Positions 34,606 to 46,320 of a DNA stretch of 64,000 nucleotides are shown one piece after another. The position numbers were made by a program, and so were the translations under genes. Below the pieces are notes generated by a model. It worked only from the letters and a program-made list of their open reading frames with translations, did no database searches and had not been told where the DNA came from. The stretch covers positions 3,286,001-3,350,000 of the forward strand of contig OZ316893.1 in assembly GCA_973895155.1 (NCBI GenBank), given 5' to 3'. The DNA is from Marsupella aquatica. Lineage: Eukaryota > Marchantiophyta. Numbering within the stretch: position 1 is the stretch's first letter; each line of letters begins with the position of its first letter.

Positions 34606-36282
34606 ATGTCGCACATGATCCTCTCCAGCTCGGCCATTCGATTCTGGACGCAGTTCCTATCTACGGGAAGGCACTTGGCCAATTCATTGAAACACGCCAA
34701 CCCGCGCCGATACGAAATCGAACGCGAATACGAGAGAGCCATCCGCCTAGCAGGACGACACCACTACATCCTTAACTTTGACTACCCGTCTCAGAGCGAG
34801 CTTTACCGACCAGCAAAGGTATCTGGGTACTTCTTCAACGGAGACAAATATATCGGTTTTTGGGAAGCATTGCTTCGGCTTCCGGACGAGGTCTTCCATA
34901 TCCCGGGTACAATCGACCTGCAGCGACATCACTTCGACCACATCCCTGCCCAGGTTTGGGCTGTCATTAACGGTGAGTCCAGTACCAACCGTTCGACAAG
35001 GGCGTCCGCACTCGCTTCGGAGAACTTCTACCAGCACGTGCAGAGCTTCATGGGAACTCGGCCATCAACCAACATGACCAACTCAGCCGTGCCCGTACCC
35101 GTACCCGTGCCCATGCAACCCTAGCCTCAACCTCAGGCTCAGCTTCAGCTTCAGCCTCAGCCGCAGCCTAGCCAAACCCCACCACCTATCACCCAGCCAG
35201 CACAGGTACGCTCCGTCATCAACGCTGTGGATCTTAGCGATGACGACGAGGCTACCCCACCCTTGACCAGGCGGCCCAGAGGAACAAGCGCTCGGGGGGC
35301 CGACACTATATCATCCCCACCCCCTGCTTTGACCCCAGGAGCGGCCCCAGCAGACAACATGGTGACTGTGGCCGCCCCGGGCCCGTTACCAACGGCAGTG
35401 GCACTCCCCAGGCCCGATCGGGAGGATGGGGAAGTATCACCTTCCTCGATTCAGTCACGGGGAAAGAAGAGGAAGGAATCCGCCACTGCATCCGGGTTAC
35501 CGTTGGCCACGGTAGCCGTAGCCAAGGTGATGATGCACCGCATGGGGGAAAACGTTCACAGCAACATCCTCCATCCCAAGCATGCGGTGTACCTGAAGAC
35601 TCAGGGATTTGAGCACCTCACCTCTCTCCCCTGGAACACTTGCAGGTACTGCGGGGAGTTCATGGCCCGGAAGGTAGCCTGTTTCTTCAATCAGGAGTTG
35701 GTTGCCACAGTAAAGGCAGGTCGGGCCCAGTCAGAGGCCCTTCAGAGGATAGAGCGGTACCGGGTGGAGTCCGTGTACCTAAAGAACGAAGTGGCGGCTC
35801 AAGAGGCTGAGCTTCTGCAACTACGACCCAAGGTTGCAGCCGCCGATGAGTTGTTAGCAAAGGCGCACGCTCTTACCGCCCTAGCCGAACAGGCCAAAGC
35901 TGGGAACGAGGCCGAGATTACACGACTCCGGAACCAGATTGACAGTTTGAAGAAACAAGCTGTCACCTGGCAGAAAGACCTGGAGGAGGCCGAGGAGCGA
36001 GCCCAGCGGGACACGGTGGAGATAGCCACGTTGCAGGCCAAGATGGCGCGGCTCCAAACCGAGGCCGAGAAGCAGGACCAGCTGGCGGGTAAACTGACGA
36101 GCGACGCCCAGCAGCTGGAGGAGGCATGTCAGGAGGCAGCAGAGGAGACGGACGCGGCAAGGCGAGAGAACGAATCTCTGCTGGACCAGGTCCAGCTCCT
36201 CAAAGCGGACAATGACAGGCTTCGAAGGCAGCGGGATGGCCGTTCCCATTTGGGCGGCTCTGGCAAGCGTGCCAGGCATTAG
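34606..36282 (+). pseudogene. LTR-encoded protein, 5' LTR copy, one stop
   Basis: 559-codon frame from ATG 34606 to TAG 36280-36282, broken by TAG 35122-35124, where the 3' LTR has CAG. The order is: N-terminal domain (about 150 residues, with IRFWTQFLS and YFFNGDKYIGFWEALLRLP) that I do not recognise; a Pro/Gln-rich linker (QPQPQ repeats in the other copy); a basic NLS-like GKKRKES; a segment NTCRYCGEFMARKVACFF with a possible metal-binding CxxC; then about 170 residues of coiled coil rich in AEEAxxLR-type heptads, and a basic C-terminus (GKRARH). It could be a nucleic-acid-binding or self-assembling accessory protein. It has no similarity I can see to gag or envelope proteins. Confidence 0.65.
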
Positions 36283-37191
36283 CGGCGGAGTAGGAATAGA
36301 TTAGGATTAGGATTGGCTTAGTCAGGCTCTTGGGACAGGCACCTGCCTTAGGTACAGCAGCGCTGCCCTGCTGTCCAGCCTGCGTAGATTAGGATCTTCT
36401 AATAAGACACAGCCATTTTCCGGCCTGATTGTCAGCTTAGTTAGGACCTTAGTCAGCGAATCTTTGGCGAGAGGACACCCCGTCCCTCGGCTCTTAGTAT
36501 TTAGTGCACCCCTCGGTAGAGGCGGGGGGGGTTTTTAGTTTCAGAGTCGGACATCCGCGGGATATGCGGGGAGTCCCGACCTCTGGGAATGAAAGAGTAC
36601 CAAGGGGAGGGGGTAGGACTAAGCTTGCCGGGCGAGTGCGGAGCCGCGCTCCGTTGTAGTGTGCACCCTCGGCCTTGAAACTGTTCATTCCAGGGCTGTC
36701 GGGTCAACTAAGTGTACGCATATGTTCCCTTTGTAGTAAAATCCTTTCCCATCATTTTCCTTCGTGTAAATCGAGATTGTATGCATGTGTGCGCATATGT
36801 GTGTGGGTTTCTCGTATATGGGTGGCAGCGCCAGGCCGAACGCACTACCCGAGACGTGCATAGGGTGCAGCCTGCGGGTAAGTGGTTGCGAGCACGGGTT
36901 GGGGACCTGTATCATCGAATCCGGATCGAAGGCGGACAACACGAAGGCTTAGAAGCCCTTAAGCCGGGGTCGATCCTGCTATCGACTAAGGTACGTTCCG
37001 GCGGCGGAACACAAACCATACCTAGGAGGTATCCGTATTTAGCAGTATGCGCACTTAGCGCTAGTTTACGAGAATAAGGTGCATTACGTGCTTCCCTTCC
37101 TGCCCGAACCCTCAGATTTACGAGGGATGTGCCCGTCTAAGCTGAAGTCTGAGTTAAGGCCGAAGCCTACGACGTGACATAGCCTTTGTTT

Positions 37192-37210
37192 TGGCGCTAG
37201 ATGGAGGGGG
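37192..37210 (+). promoter_or_regulatory. putative gypsy primer binding site
   Basis: TGGCGCTAGATGGAGGGGG begins 12 bases after the LTR end. The TGGCGC start is usual for plant Tat/Athila-type elements and would pair with a tRNA 3' end (CCA). I cannot name the tRNA with certainty. Confidence 0.5.
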
Positions 37211-37302
37211 CACTCTACATATCGTAGAGGGGAGACATGTGCGTATTCACCTAGGCAGGATACATCAGGACGTAGTACTAACCATTGCATTTATATGAGT
37301 AA

Positions 37303-40300
37303 ATGCCCGTCACTCGTTCTCAAGGAGCTTACTTGAGGAGATTGACCAGCGAACGAGAAAGTGCAACCACAACAAGCTCCGACTCGTCGGGCTCGGAGGA
37401 CTCGCAATCGTCCCGACGTATGAACATACCCTCGGGACCTTCGGGATCCGGTTCGACCGGCCCTGCTGCGGTTCCACCACCACCACCACCACCACCTATG
37501 GTAGCCGCTCCACCGGTGGCCCGCGCTGCTCAAGCGCCTCCACAAATATTGCAACGATCGCGATTTCATTATCGACCTTTCAAAGAGCGTCATGGGGATG
37601 ATCCGGATGAATGGTTGGATGAGTTTGAAGCCCTGCTAAAGCTAATGGGGAAGACGCCATTAAGCTAACCGTCCTCCCGGGAGTGATGCGGGGAGAAGCT
37701 CGTCCATGGTACAACTCGTTACCACCCCGGACTACCTGGGCACAATTCCAAGCTGCATTGCTACAAGAGTTTCGTGCCATTGGATCAGAACAACGTTCTC
37801 TATTAAAGATTGGCCAGCTTCGCATGGGAAAAAAAGAGTCCCTGCGGAAGTTCATTCAGAAGTTTCAGAAACTTGCGGCCAAGATCCGGCCCAGGCCAGG
37901 AGACGCGCTCCAGCTTACATGGTTCCTTCATGGTTTGCCCACGAATATGCAATTCTGGGTACGCCAGAATAATCCAATTTCAATGCAGGCGGCCATAGCG
38001 TGCGCCGAAACTTACCGGGAGTCCACCTATAACTCCCGGCGGAGCCAGCGAGCACGCCGCAGGAAGGGTAAGTACGAAACCTTCAGTGACAGTGACTCCG
38101 AATCGGACGACAAGAGGAAGAAGAAACGCAAGAAGAAGAAGAAACATCGTTCAACCTCGTCCAGCTCCGAGACGGAATCCAGTTCGGATTCAGCTTCAAG
38201 CATCGGATCCTCTACCTCCAGTTCATCAGGAAGTGACTCGGAGAGCGAAAGCCGGAGCAAAGTGAAGAAGAGACGAGTGAAGAAGGAGGGGAAGATTAAA
38301 CCCCGGGCGCGAAGAACGATACCAGATCCAAAGGCTGCCGAAGCAGACAAGCTAAACGAAATCACGGATCGACTCAAAGCACTGTCAGTACATCTTGCGG
38401 AAAAGCCGGTGGAGAAGAAGAAGCCATCTGAGATTCGAGCCCATGCGTGGTGTTCAAAGTGCTTCCAATCCAGCCATGTGGTGCAGGAATGCCCAAGGTG
38501 GAAGAACCGAGTTCACCAAGTAGAGCTGGATGATGTTGACAACCCGGGCCCCGAATTGGAGTCCACGGAGTATTTCTTTGAGGACCCTCCTGATTCCGTG
38601 TACCAGATTTCAACGGTAGGTCCGCGTAATTTAGCGGGTAGAACTGCGTACCCCTACCCAAGTAATGGCCGGAGTTTCCAGGTTATCAGTAATCCGAGCA
38701 TCCCTCCTAAGCCAGGGATTTGGCGGTCCCCAGTTTGTTACAACTGTGAAAAGCCAGGACACTTTGCGAGGGAATGCACCGAACCAAGACGTCAGGGAGA
38801 TGGCCGAGGCACCCCACTATGTCAAGTTTGCAAAACGGAGGCTCATTCCACGGCCAACTGTCCGTTGGTAATCGCTGCTCGAACGAGTGCGGCTAGACCG
38901 GCCCAGGCTGGACCAGTCACGAGCGATGCAGTCATCCAAATGATTGCTGTAGAATGGCAAGATGACAACACCGAGTGGGTGAATCTGGTGGACGTGGCGG
39001 AACACCCTAATCCATTGGATGAGGCCGAGTGCTACCGAGTGTCGACAAGGGCCGAACGGAAGGAAGAAAAGACGGAGGAGAAACGAAGGAAAAAGCAAGA
39101 TACTACTCCGGTGCAGCCAGCAATAAATATACCCCCAGAAAAGGACGATGACTACCGACGGGACGACCCGAAGCTGTTTTTCCCCCGCATCAAAGAATTG
39201 GTAAAGAAACAGCTGGAGGCTTACAAAGCTCGGGAATACCAGAAGGCAATCGATAAGGACATCAAAGCAGCCGAGACAGCCCGGCGACAGGAGCAAGAAA
39301 CGCAAGATAAACAAGAGGAAGCCAAGCAGCAGCCAACGAAAGAAACAAAGGAGGACTATGATATTAAGGAGGACGTGAAGAGTTGCCCGGTTACAGCGAC
39401 GGTGGGGCAACTGCTGCAGAACAACCCACAGTACAGACGACAACTGAGGGAGTTGCTCATGGGTCGCCGAAGGAGGAGACTACCCCGAGTTGGGAGTGCG
39501 GACTGCAACATGATATGCAAGGACCTTGGAGCGCCGGACATCTCGATCGAAATTAATAACTGTACCATCAAGATGGTTCTTGTAGACGGAGGAGCGGGAG
39601 TCAACATCATGACTGAAGAAACGTCAATCAAGTTAGGATACCTCACGTATCAACCCACGGCCCGAGCTATCAGATTAGCAAACGGGGCAAGGGTCCTCCC
39701 ATTAGGCACGCTCACACGAGTGCTCACTCTGGTGGGAGGGGTAGAGTTCTATCTCAACTTCTTAGTCATGAGGCCGGTTCGCCCCTCCTCTTACCCGGTT
39801 CTTCTGGGCAGGCCGTGGTTGTACGGTGGCCGTGTAGTCACGGATTGGGGAAAGAAGGAGCTACGGTTCGGGGAACCCACCGTACGGGTATCCTGGGCAA
39901 TGGACGATTATCAGGGAGAAACCCCACAAGGACCCGAGGAATATGATTCGGAGACCTCGGAGGAAGAGGAACTCAATATGATCAAACTCATCTCGTCCCT
40001 ATCCGAGGAAGATGTCTTCGGAGTTGAAGCAACCCGAGAAACACATCTCCTAAATTACCCGAGGGCTGCCATTGTGTCCACCCCAAGCACATCTACTGTC
40101 GGGGATGAGGAAACGCACGAACAACTCGTCGAGACGGAGGACACGGCTCCAGCTAAGCAGGGAGCCGAGGCTACTCCTTCCATTTCAAAGCCACGTAACC
40201 ATGAACCAGCCCAACAACCGCCTGAGGCCGAAAACTCGAGACCGAGACATAAAAAGCGAGTCTCATGGGATCCATCCATTCCGCAATTGGAGGAAGTAAA

Positions 40301-41141
40301 CCCCATCCCGAGACCAATCCCGGCCCCACCCATGTACGGAGGAGTTCGGTTAGCTGAGCTTGACGCGAGCCTGGACCCGAGTCTGCGAAACCAGGTTGAA
40401 GTCATCAGGAAGGAGCACTACCGGAAGTACACTATTGGGATGGACAAATCTTTTAACCTGGGCCACGCTCTGACGGGGAAGGCTGAAAAATCCATCCAAG
40501 CTTTGCTCAAGGAATATGAAGATGTGTTTGCATGGAGTCATCATGATTTAACAGGCGTCTCCCCCGAGTTGGGAGAACACACGATCGATCTGAACCTAGG
40601 AGCCCATGCGGTACGACAGCGACAACATCGCATGAATCCGAGGTACTCCATCTTAGTGAAGGAGGAAATTGATCGTCTCCTCGCCGCCGATATCATTTAC
40701 CCGGTAATGGCCAGCGACTGGGTCTCTCCCATTGTCATTGTACCAAAGAAGGGAGGTACGGATGGAAAACCTAAGATTCGTATCTGTCAGGACTACCGTA
40801 AGCTGAATGACGCAACCCGAAAAGACCATTACCCATTACCATTCACGGATATGGTTCTAGATATGGTGGCCCGAAATGAAATCTATACATTTCTTGACGG
40901 GTATTCAGGTTATAACCAAATCTGGATTCGTCTCGCGGATCAGCTCAAAACAACTTTCACTATGGAGTGGGGGACGTTCGCATTTCGGAGGATGCCTTTT
41001 GGTCTGTGTAATGCCCCGGCTATGTTTCAGCGCCTTATGATGAATATCTTCCACGATTTCCTACGGGAATTTTTGGAGATATTTATCGATGACTTTGCCA
41101 TCTTCGGAACCGTTGCCATGCACCCCGAACACCTACGATGA
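37303..41141 (+). pseudogene. gypsy gag, protease and reverse transcriptase, one frameshift
   Basis: ATG 37303 opens gag (MPVTRSQ..., Ser- and Pro-rich). The gag core FKERHGDDPDEWLDEFEALL breaks by a frame change near 37650-37665 and continues in another frame as KLTVLPGVMRGEARPWYN. A Lys/Ser-rich stretch and three CCHC-type knuckles follow (CSKCFQSSHVVQEC, CYNCEKPGHFAREC, CQVCKTEAHSTANC). Protease is at about 39570-39860 with LVDGGAGVNIM in place of D-S/T-G. RT has IRICQDYRKLND, FLDGYSGYNQI, RMPFGLCNAPA and FIDDFAIF. The frame stops at TGA 41139-41141, after which the same frame continues into the RT thumb. The stop may derive from CGA. Confidence 0.85.
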
Positions 41142-43295
41142 ACGTTGCAACGATGCCGAGATGTTAACCTCAAACTACATCCCGCCAAATGCTTCTTCGG
41201 GGTAGAGGAGGGGGTGTTACTCGGGCATCGTGTGTCCAAACGGGGCATTGAGGTGGACCAAGAGAAAGTTGTGGCCTGGATGGCGGTGGTGTTCCCCTTG
41301 GATCAAAAAGCAGTACGATCCTTCTTGGGCTGCGTAGGGTATTACCGCCGGTTCATTAAAGACTTTGCTAAAATTGCGTTGCCCTTAACTGAGATGATGA
41401 AGAAGGACGCAGTGGTCGAGGAGACACCCCGAAGACGGATTGTTTTCGAGGAACTCCGTAAACGACTCACCACCGCGCCTATCATGGTCACCCCAGACTG
41501 GAATAAGGAGTTCCACGTGTATGTCGATGTGTCAGGGTTTTGTATCGGATCCGTACTTAGTCAGCTAGATGAGGATGGACGTGATCACCCCATCTATTTC
41601 GCTAGCCGTCAACTATTTGCAGCCAAAAAGAATTATTCCCCTACTGATCGAGAAGCTTTGGGAATAATCTACTCGTGTAAAAAGTTCCGACACTATCTGC
41701 TAGGCTACAAGGTCATTTTCCACACGGATCATGATAGCCTGAAGTACATGGTCAACAAAGCGGATGTGACAGGACGGATAGCCCGGTGGGTGCTACTTCT
41801 CCAGGAATTTAATTACGAAGTTCGGGTTCGGCCAGGAAGGGTACACCTCAATGCCGATTTCTTTTCACGACTGGACGGCGTACCAGTCGATCAGCCAATT
41901 GATGATATTTTTCCGGATGAGGAGTTGTTCCACGTGGGGGAAGGGACACCAACGTGGTACGGCTCAATAATCACCTTCCTTTTAATGGGCCGCATCCCTG
42001 ACGGCATCAATCAGGAGGCTGCCGCTGTGTTTTTATGGAAAGCCGGGCCTTACGTCATGATACAGGGTCACCTACATAAGGAAGGTATTAACGGAAAGTT
42101 ACGACGCTGCTTAGAGTATAAAGAGACACTTATCGTGATACGGGCCCTGCATGAAGAAGAAGCTGGAGGCCATTTCGCGGCAGTTACGACAGCCCGAAAG
42201 ATTCTGGACTCGGGGTATTGGTGGCCTACGTTGCATCGGGATGTACAGCGCTTCATTAAGGGCTGTGACTTGTGTCAGCGAGCGGGGGCCCCGAAGAGGG
42301 CTCATCATCACCCGCTCACATCTGTGCTTCCATTGGCACCATTCGAAAAATGGGGAATTGATTATATCGGGCCGTTCACTCCTGTTACCCGAAGGCGAAG
42401 GTGCAGGTACATCCTATTAGCTATTGATTACTCTACCAAATGGGTCGAAGCGCGGGCTACGGTAAAGGATGACGCCGCAACCAGTGCTAGATTCTTATAC
42501 GAACAGATTTTCACCCGATTTGGACCGCCCTTAGAATTGGTAAGCGACCGTGGAACCCACTTCCTCAATGACACCGTAGCCCAGCTTACGGAGCGTTACC
42601 TAGTCAAGCACCGGAAAACTCCCCCGTATCATCCTAAAGCCAACGGGATGGCGGAGAGAGAAAATGGTATCATTGGGAAGATCCTCAACAAAACTGTAGT
42701 TGCGCACAAAACGGATTGGGATGATAAGTTGTACGCAGCGGTGTACTCGTATAATCTAGCTTACAAAACTACTACGAGTCACAGCCCGTACTTTCTTGTG
42801 TTCGGCCAACATTCGTTGGTGCCCGTCGAATTTGAAGTGCACACTCCATGGGTCAGCATTCAGGATCGCTTACCTGAATCTGAAAGTCTGTCAGACCGAG
42901 CTTATCAGATTGAAGCCTTGGAAGAAGCACGGCTACTGGCAGCTCGACACACCGTGAAGAAACAGGCAACTTTGAAGAAGCAGCACGACAAAGGACTACG
43001 GAGGGTCGACGTCGTGGCAAGCGATCTAGTCCTTCTGTACGATAGTAGGTACATGCAGTTTCCAGGGAAGCTGCATACTTGGTGGTTGGGGCCCTTCCTT
43101 GTCAATCAGATCTACCAAAACGGATCTTTGGAGCTTGCGACATATGCCGGCGATTTACTCCCCACGCGAATCAGCTACGATCGTGTAAAAAAGTACCACC
43201 ATCAAGATGACGACGCCGATAGCGATGTTCGCGAGGACGCTTCACAATTAAGCAGGGAGCTATGTGACGCTGCCGGTACGGCGGTTAATGAGTGA
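41142..43295 (+). CDS. gypsy RNase H and integrase
   Basis: In phase with the RT frame after the TGA at 41139-41141. It contains FLGCVGYYRRFIKDFAKIA (RT thumb), RNase H (FHVYVDVSGF, FASRQL, YSPTDREALGI, FHTDHDSLKYM), a zinc-binding integrase N-domain (GGHFA...GCDLCQRAG) and the catalytic core with D in GIDYIGPF, D in SDRGTHF and E in NGMAERENG. The C-terminal part has a GPFLV motif and no chromodomain. The final codons extend 33 bases into the 3' LTR, and the stop TGA is at 43293-43295. Confidence 0.85.
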   Translation, partial: TLQRCRDVNLKLHPAKCFFGVEEGVLLGHRVSKRGIEVDQEKVVAWMAVVFPLDQKAVRSFLGCVGYYRRFIKDFAKIALPLTEMMKKDAVVEETPRRRIVFEELRKRLTTAPIMVTPDWNKEFHVYVDVSGFCIGSVLSQLDEDGRDHPIYFASRQLFAAKKNYSPTDREALGIIYSCKKFRHYLLGYKVIFHTDHDSLKYMVNKADVTGRIARWVLLLQEFNYEVRVRPGRVHLNADFFSRLDGVPVDQPIDDIFPDEELFHVGEGTPTWYGSIITFLLMGRIPDGINQEAAAVFLWKAGPYVMIQGHLHKEGINGKLRRCLEYKETLIVIRALHEEEAGGHFAAVTTARKILDSGYWWPTLHRDVQRFIKGCDLCQRAGAPKRAHHHPLTSVLPLAPFEKWGIDYIGPFTPVTRRRRCRYILLAIDYSTKWVEARATVKDDAATSARFLYEQIFTRFGPPLELVSDRGTHFLNDTVAQLTERYLVKHRKTPPYHPKANGMAERENGIIGKILNKTVVAHKTDWDDKLYAAVYSYNLAYKTTTSHSPYFLVFGQHSLVPVEFEVHTPWVSIQDRLPESESLSDRAYQIEALEEARLLAARHTVKKQATLKKQHDKGLRRVDVVASDLVLLYDSRYMQFPGKLHTWWLGPFLVNQIYQNGSLELATYAGDLLPTRISYDRVKKYHHQDDDADSDVREDASQLSRELCDAAGTAVNE

Positions 43296-46200
43296 TTCAG
43301 TCTAACTGCGCTCGGCATGCGCGTTAGGTGTGTCTTAGGCCACTATTATTAGCATAACGACAGTATTTAGGTAATCATTAGGGGTAGGACATCATTAGGC
43401 AATAAGGGGGACTTCAGGTTCGGACTGGCGGCAGGTCGCTATTCGCACACCCGGGTTACGAGCGTGGAAGGGCCCCTCCCTCGGGTCCGTATAACGAACT
43501 TAAGGAAGCGGCCACTGACGCACGCTGACTCAGACCGGCGGAGTGGCCGGTACACCACAAGCGTGAGCGGTTCAGCCTATGGGCGTCGAGGAGACATCGG
43601 GGATCGACAAGCCCTCAAAGTATAAAAGGGGAGCCAACCCTTTGTAGTGCACCAGTCCATCAGTCCGCGCGCCAGCTTCGACCCTAGCTCTCTCGTTCTC
43701 TCTAGGTCGCCACTACTATCTCCTCTGAATGTCGCACACGATCCTCTCCAGCTCGGCCATTCGATTCTGGACGCAGTTCCTATCTCCCGGAAGGCACTTG
43801 GCCGATTCATTGAAACACGCCAACCCGCGCCGATACAAAATCAAACGCGAATACGAGAGAGCCATCCGCCTAGCAGGACAACACCACTACGTCCTTAACT
43901 TTGACTACCCGTCTCAGAGCGAGCTTTACCGACCAGCAGAGGTATCTGGGTACTTCTTCAACGGAGACAAATATATCGGTTTCTGGGAAGCATTGCTTCG
44001 GCTTCCGGACGAGGTCTTCCATATCCCGGGTACAATCGACCTGCAGCGACATCACTTCGACCACATCCCTGCCCAGGTTCGGGCTGTCATTAACGGTGAG
44101 TCCAGTACCAACCGTTCGACAAGGGCGTCCGCACTCGCTTCGGAGAACTTCTACCAGCACGTGCAGAGCTTCATGGGAACTCGGCCATCAACCAACATGA
44201 CCAACTCAGCCGTGCCCATACCCGTACCCGTGCCCATGCAACCCCAGCCTCAACCTCAGGCTCAGCTTCAGCTTCAGCCTCAGCCGCAGCCTAGCCAAAC
44301 CCCACCACCTATCACCCAGCCAGCACAGGTACGCTCCGTCATCAACGCTGTGGATCTTAGCGATGATGATGAGGCTACCCCACCCTTGACCAGGCGGCCC
44401 AGAGGAACAAGCGCTCGGGGGGCCGACACTATATCATCCCCACCCCCTGCTTTGACCCCAGGAGCGGCCCCAGCAGACAACATGGTGACCGTGGCCGCCC
44501 CGGGCCCGTTACCAACGGCAGTGGCACTCCCCAGGCCCGATCGGGAGGATGGGGAAGTATCACCTTCCCCGAGTCAGTCACGGGGAAAGAAGAGGAAGGA
44601 ATCCGCCACTGCATCCGGGTTACCGTTGGCCACGGTAGCCGTAGCCAAGGTGATGATGCACCGCATGGGGGAAAACGTTCACAACAACATCCTCCATCCC
44701 AAGCATGCGGTGTACCTGAAGACTCAGGGATTTGAGCACCTCACCTCTCTCCCCTGGAACACTTGCAGGTACTGCGGGGAGTTCATGGCCCGGAAGGTAG
44801 CCTGTTTCTTCAATCAGGAGTTGGTTGCCGCAGTAAAGGCAGGTCGGGCCCAGTCAGAGGCCCTTCAGAGGATAGAGCGGTACCGGGTGGAGTCCGTGTA
44901 CCTAAAGAACGAAGTGGCAGCTCAAGAGGCTGAGCTTCTGCAACTACGACCCAAGGTTGCAGCCACCAATGAGTTGTTAGCAAAGGCACACGCTCTTACC
45001 GCCCTAGCCGAACAGGCCAAAGCTGGGAACGAGGCCGAGATTACACGACTCCGGAACCAGATTGACAGTTTGAAGAAACAAGCTGTCACCTGGCAGAAAG
45101 ACCTGGAGGAGGCCGAGGAGCGAGCCCATCGGGACACGGCGGAGATAGCCACGTTGCAGGCCGAGATGGTGCGGCTCCAAACCGAGGCCGAGAAGCAGGA
45201 CCAGCTGGCGGGTAAACTGACGAGCGACGCCCAGCAGCTGGAGGAGGCATGTTAGGAGGCAGCAGAGGAGACGGACGCGGCGAGGCGAGAGAACGAATCT
45301 CTGCTGGACCAGGTCCAGCTCCTCAAAGCGGACAATGACAGGCTTCGAAGGCAGCGGGATGGCCGTTCCCATTCGGGCGGCTCTAGCAAGCGTGCCAGGC
45401 ATTAGCGGCGGAGTAGGAATAGATTAGGATTAGGATTGGCTTAGTCAGGCTCTTGGGACAGGCACCTGCCTTAGGTACAACAGCGCTGCCCTACTGTCCA
45501 GCCTACGTAGATTAGGATCTTCTAATAAGACACAGCCGTTTTCCGGCCTGACTGTCAGCTTAGTTAGGACCTTAGTCAGCGAATCTTCGGTGAGAGGACA
45601 CCCCGTCCCTCGGCTCTTAGTATTTAGTGCACCCCTCGGTAGAGGCGGGGGGGGTTTTTAGTTTTAGAGTCGGACATCCGCGGGATATGCGGGGAGTCCC
45701 GACCTCTAGGAATGAAAGAGTACCAAGGGGAGGGGGTAGGACTAAGCTCGCCGGGCGAGTGCGGAGCCAGGCTCCGTTGTAGTGTGCACCCTCGGCCTTG
45801 AAACTGTTCATTCCAGGGCTGTCGGGTCAACTAAGTGTACGCATATGTTCCCTTTGTAGTAAAATCCTTTCCCATCATTTTCCTTCGTGTAAATCGAGAT
45901 TGTATGCATGTGTGCGCATATGTGTGTGGGTTTCTCGTATATGGGTGGCAGCGCCAGGCCGAACGCACTACCCGAGACGTGCACAGGGTGCAGCCTGCGG
46001 GTAAGTGGTTGCGAGCACGGGTTGGGGACCTGTATCATCGAATCCGGATCAAAGGCGGACAGCACGAAGGCTTAGAAGCCCTTAAGCCGGGGTCGATCCT
46101 GCTATTGACTAAGGTACGTTCCGGCGGCGGAACACAAACCATATCTAGGAGGTGTCCGTATTTAGTAGTATACGCACTTAGCGCTAGTTTACGAGAATAA

Positions 46201-46302
46201 GGTGCATTACGTGCTTCCCTTCCTGCCCAAACCCTCAGATTTATGAGGGATGTGCCCGTCTAAGCTGAAGTCTGAGTTAAGGTCGAAGCCTACGACGCGA
46301 CA
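43263..46302 (+). repeat. gypsy 3' LTR, 3040 bp
   Basis: Counterpart of 34136-37179. TATA box at 43621-43628. A 4-bp length difference near 43697 (one AGCT less in TCTCGTTCTCTCTAGG) explains the size difference. Followed by duplication CCTGC at 46303-46307. Confidence 0.9.
43729..45405 (+). pseudogene. LTR-encoded protein, 3' LTR copy, one stop
   Basis: Same length and domain order as the 5' copy. It is open through the Gln/Pro-rich linker, where the 5' copy has TAG, but stops at TAG 45253-45255, where the 5' copy has CAG. The two LTRs therefore each carry a different nonsense change, both readable as C-to-T, and together they imply an intact frame of 558 residues when the element inserted. 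The conservation of length over 3 kb of LTR without any indel inside the frame supports coding function before insertion. Confidence 0.7.
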
Positions 46303-46307
46303 CCTGC
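46303..46307 (+). repeat. gypsy target site duplication, right copy (CCTGC)
   Basis: Matches 34131-34135 and follows the terminal CA of the 3' LTR. Confidence 0.9.
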
Positions 46308-46320
46308 TTTGTTTGTACAG

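Larger units (their letters stand above)
34136..37179 (+). repeat. gypsy 5' LTR, 3044 bp
   Basis: Contains a good TATA box (TATAAAAG, 34494-34501) about 110 bases upstream of the LTR reading frame. The R region therefore probably begins near 34525, which leaves a short U3 of about 390 bp and a very long R/U5. Near the 3' end, 36995-37010 (GTTCCGGCGGCGGAAC) is shared with the other gypsy LTR family in this window. Confidence 0.9.
34136..46302 (+). mobile_element. Ty3/gypsy retrotransposon (Tat/Athila-like), complete, 12.2 kb, with coding LTRs
   Basis: LTRs are 34136-37179 (3044 bp) and 43263-46302 (3040 bp), both starting TGTGACGC and ending GACG(T/C)GACA, with CCTGC duplications. The internal order is gag, protease, RT, RNase H, integrase, with no chromodomain. 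RT carries FIDDF at the active site and the integrase core begins with a WGIDYIGPF segment, as in Tat/Athila-type elements. I counted roughly 65 differences between the LTRs (about 2%), nearly all transitions. One reading frame of about 559 codons lies wholly within each LTR. Confidence 0.95.

Noticed and set aside
35157-36279. Several minus-strand frames of 60-130 codons inside the gypsy LTRs
   Set aside because: They lie opposite the long LTR frame, appear in both LTRs for that reason, and have low-complexity translations typical of shadows of a GC-rich coding strand.
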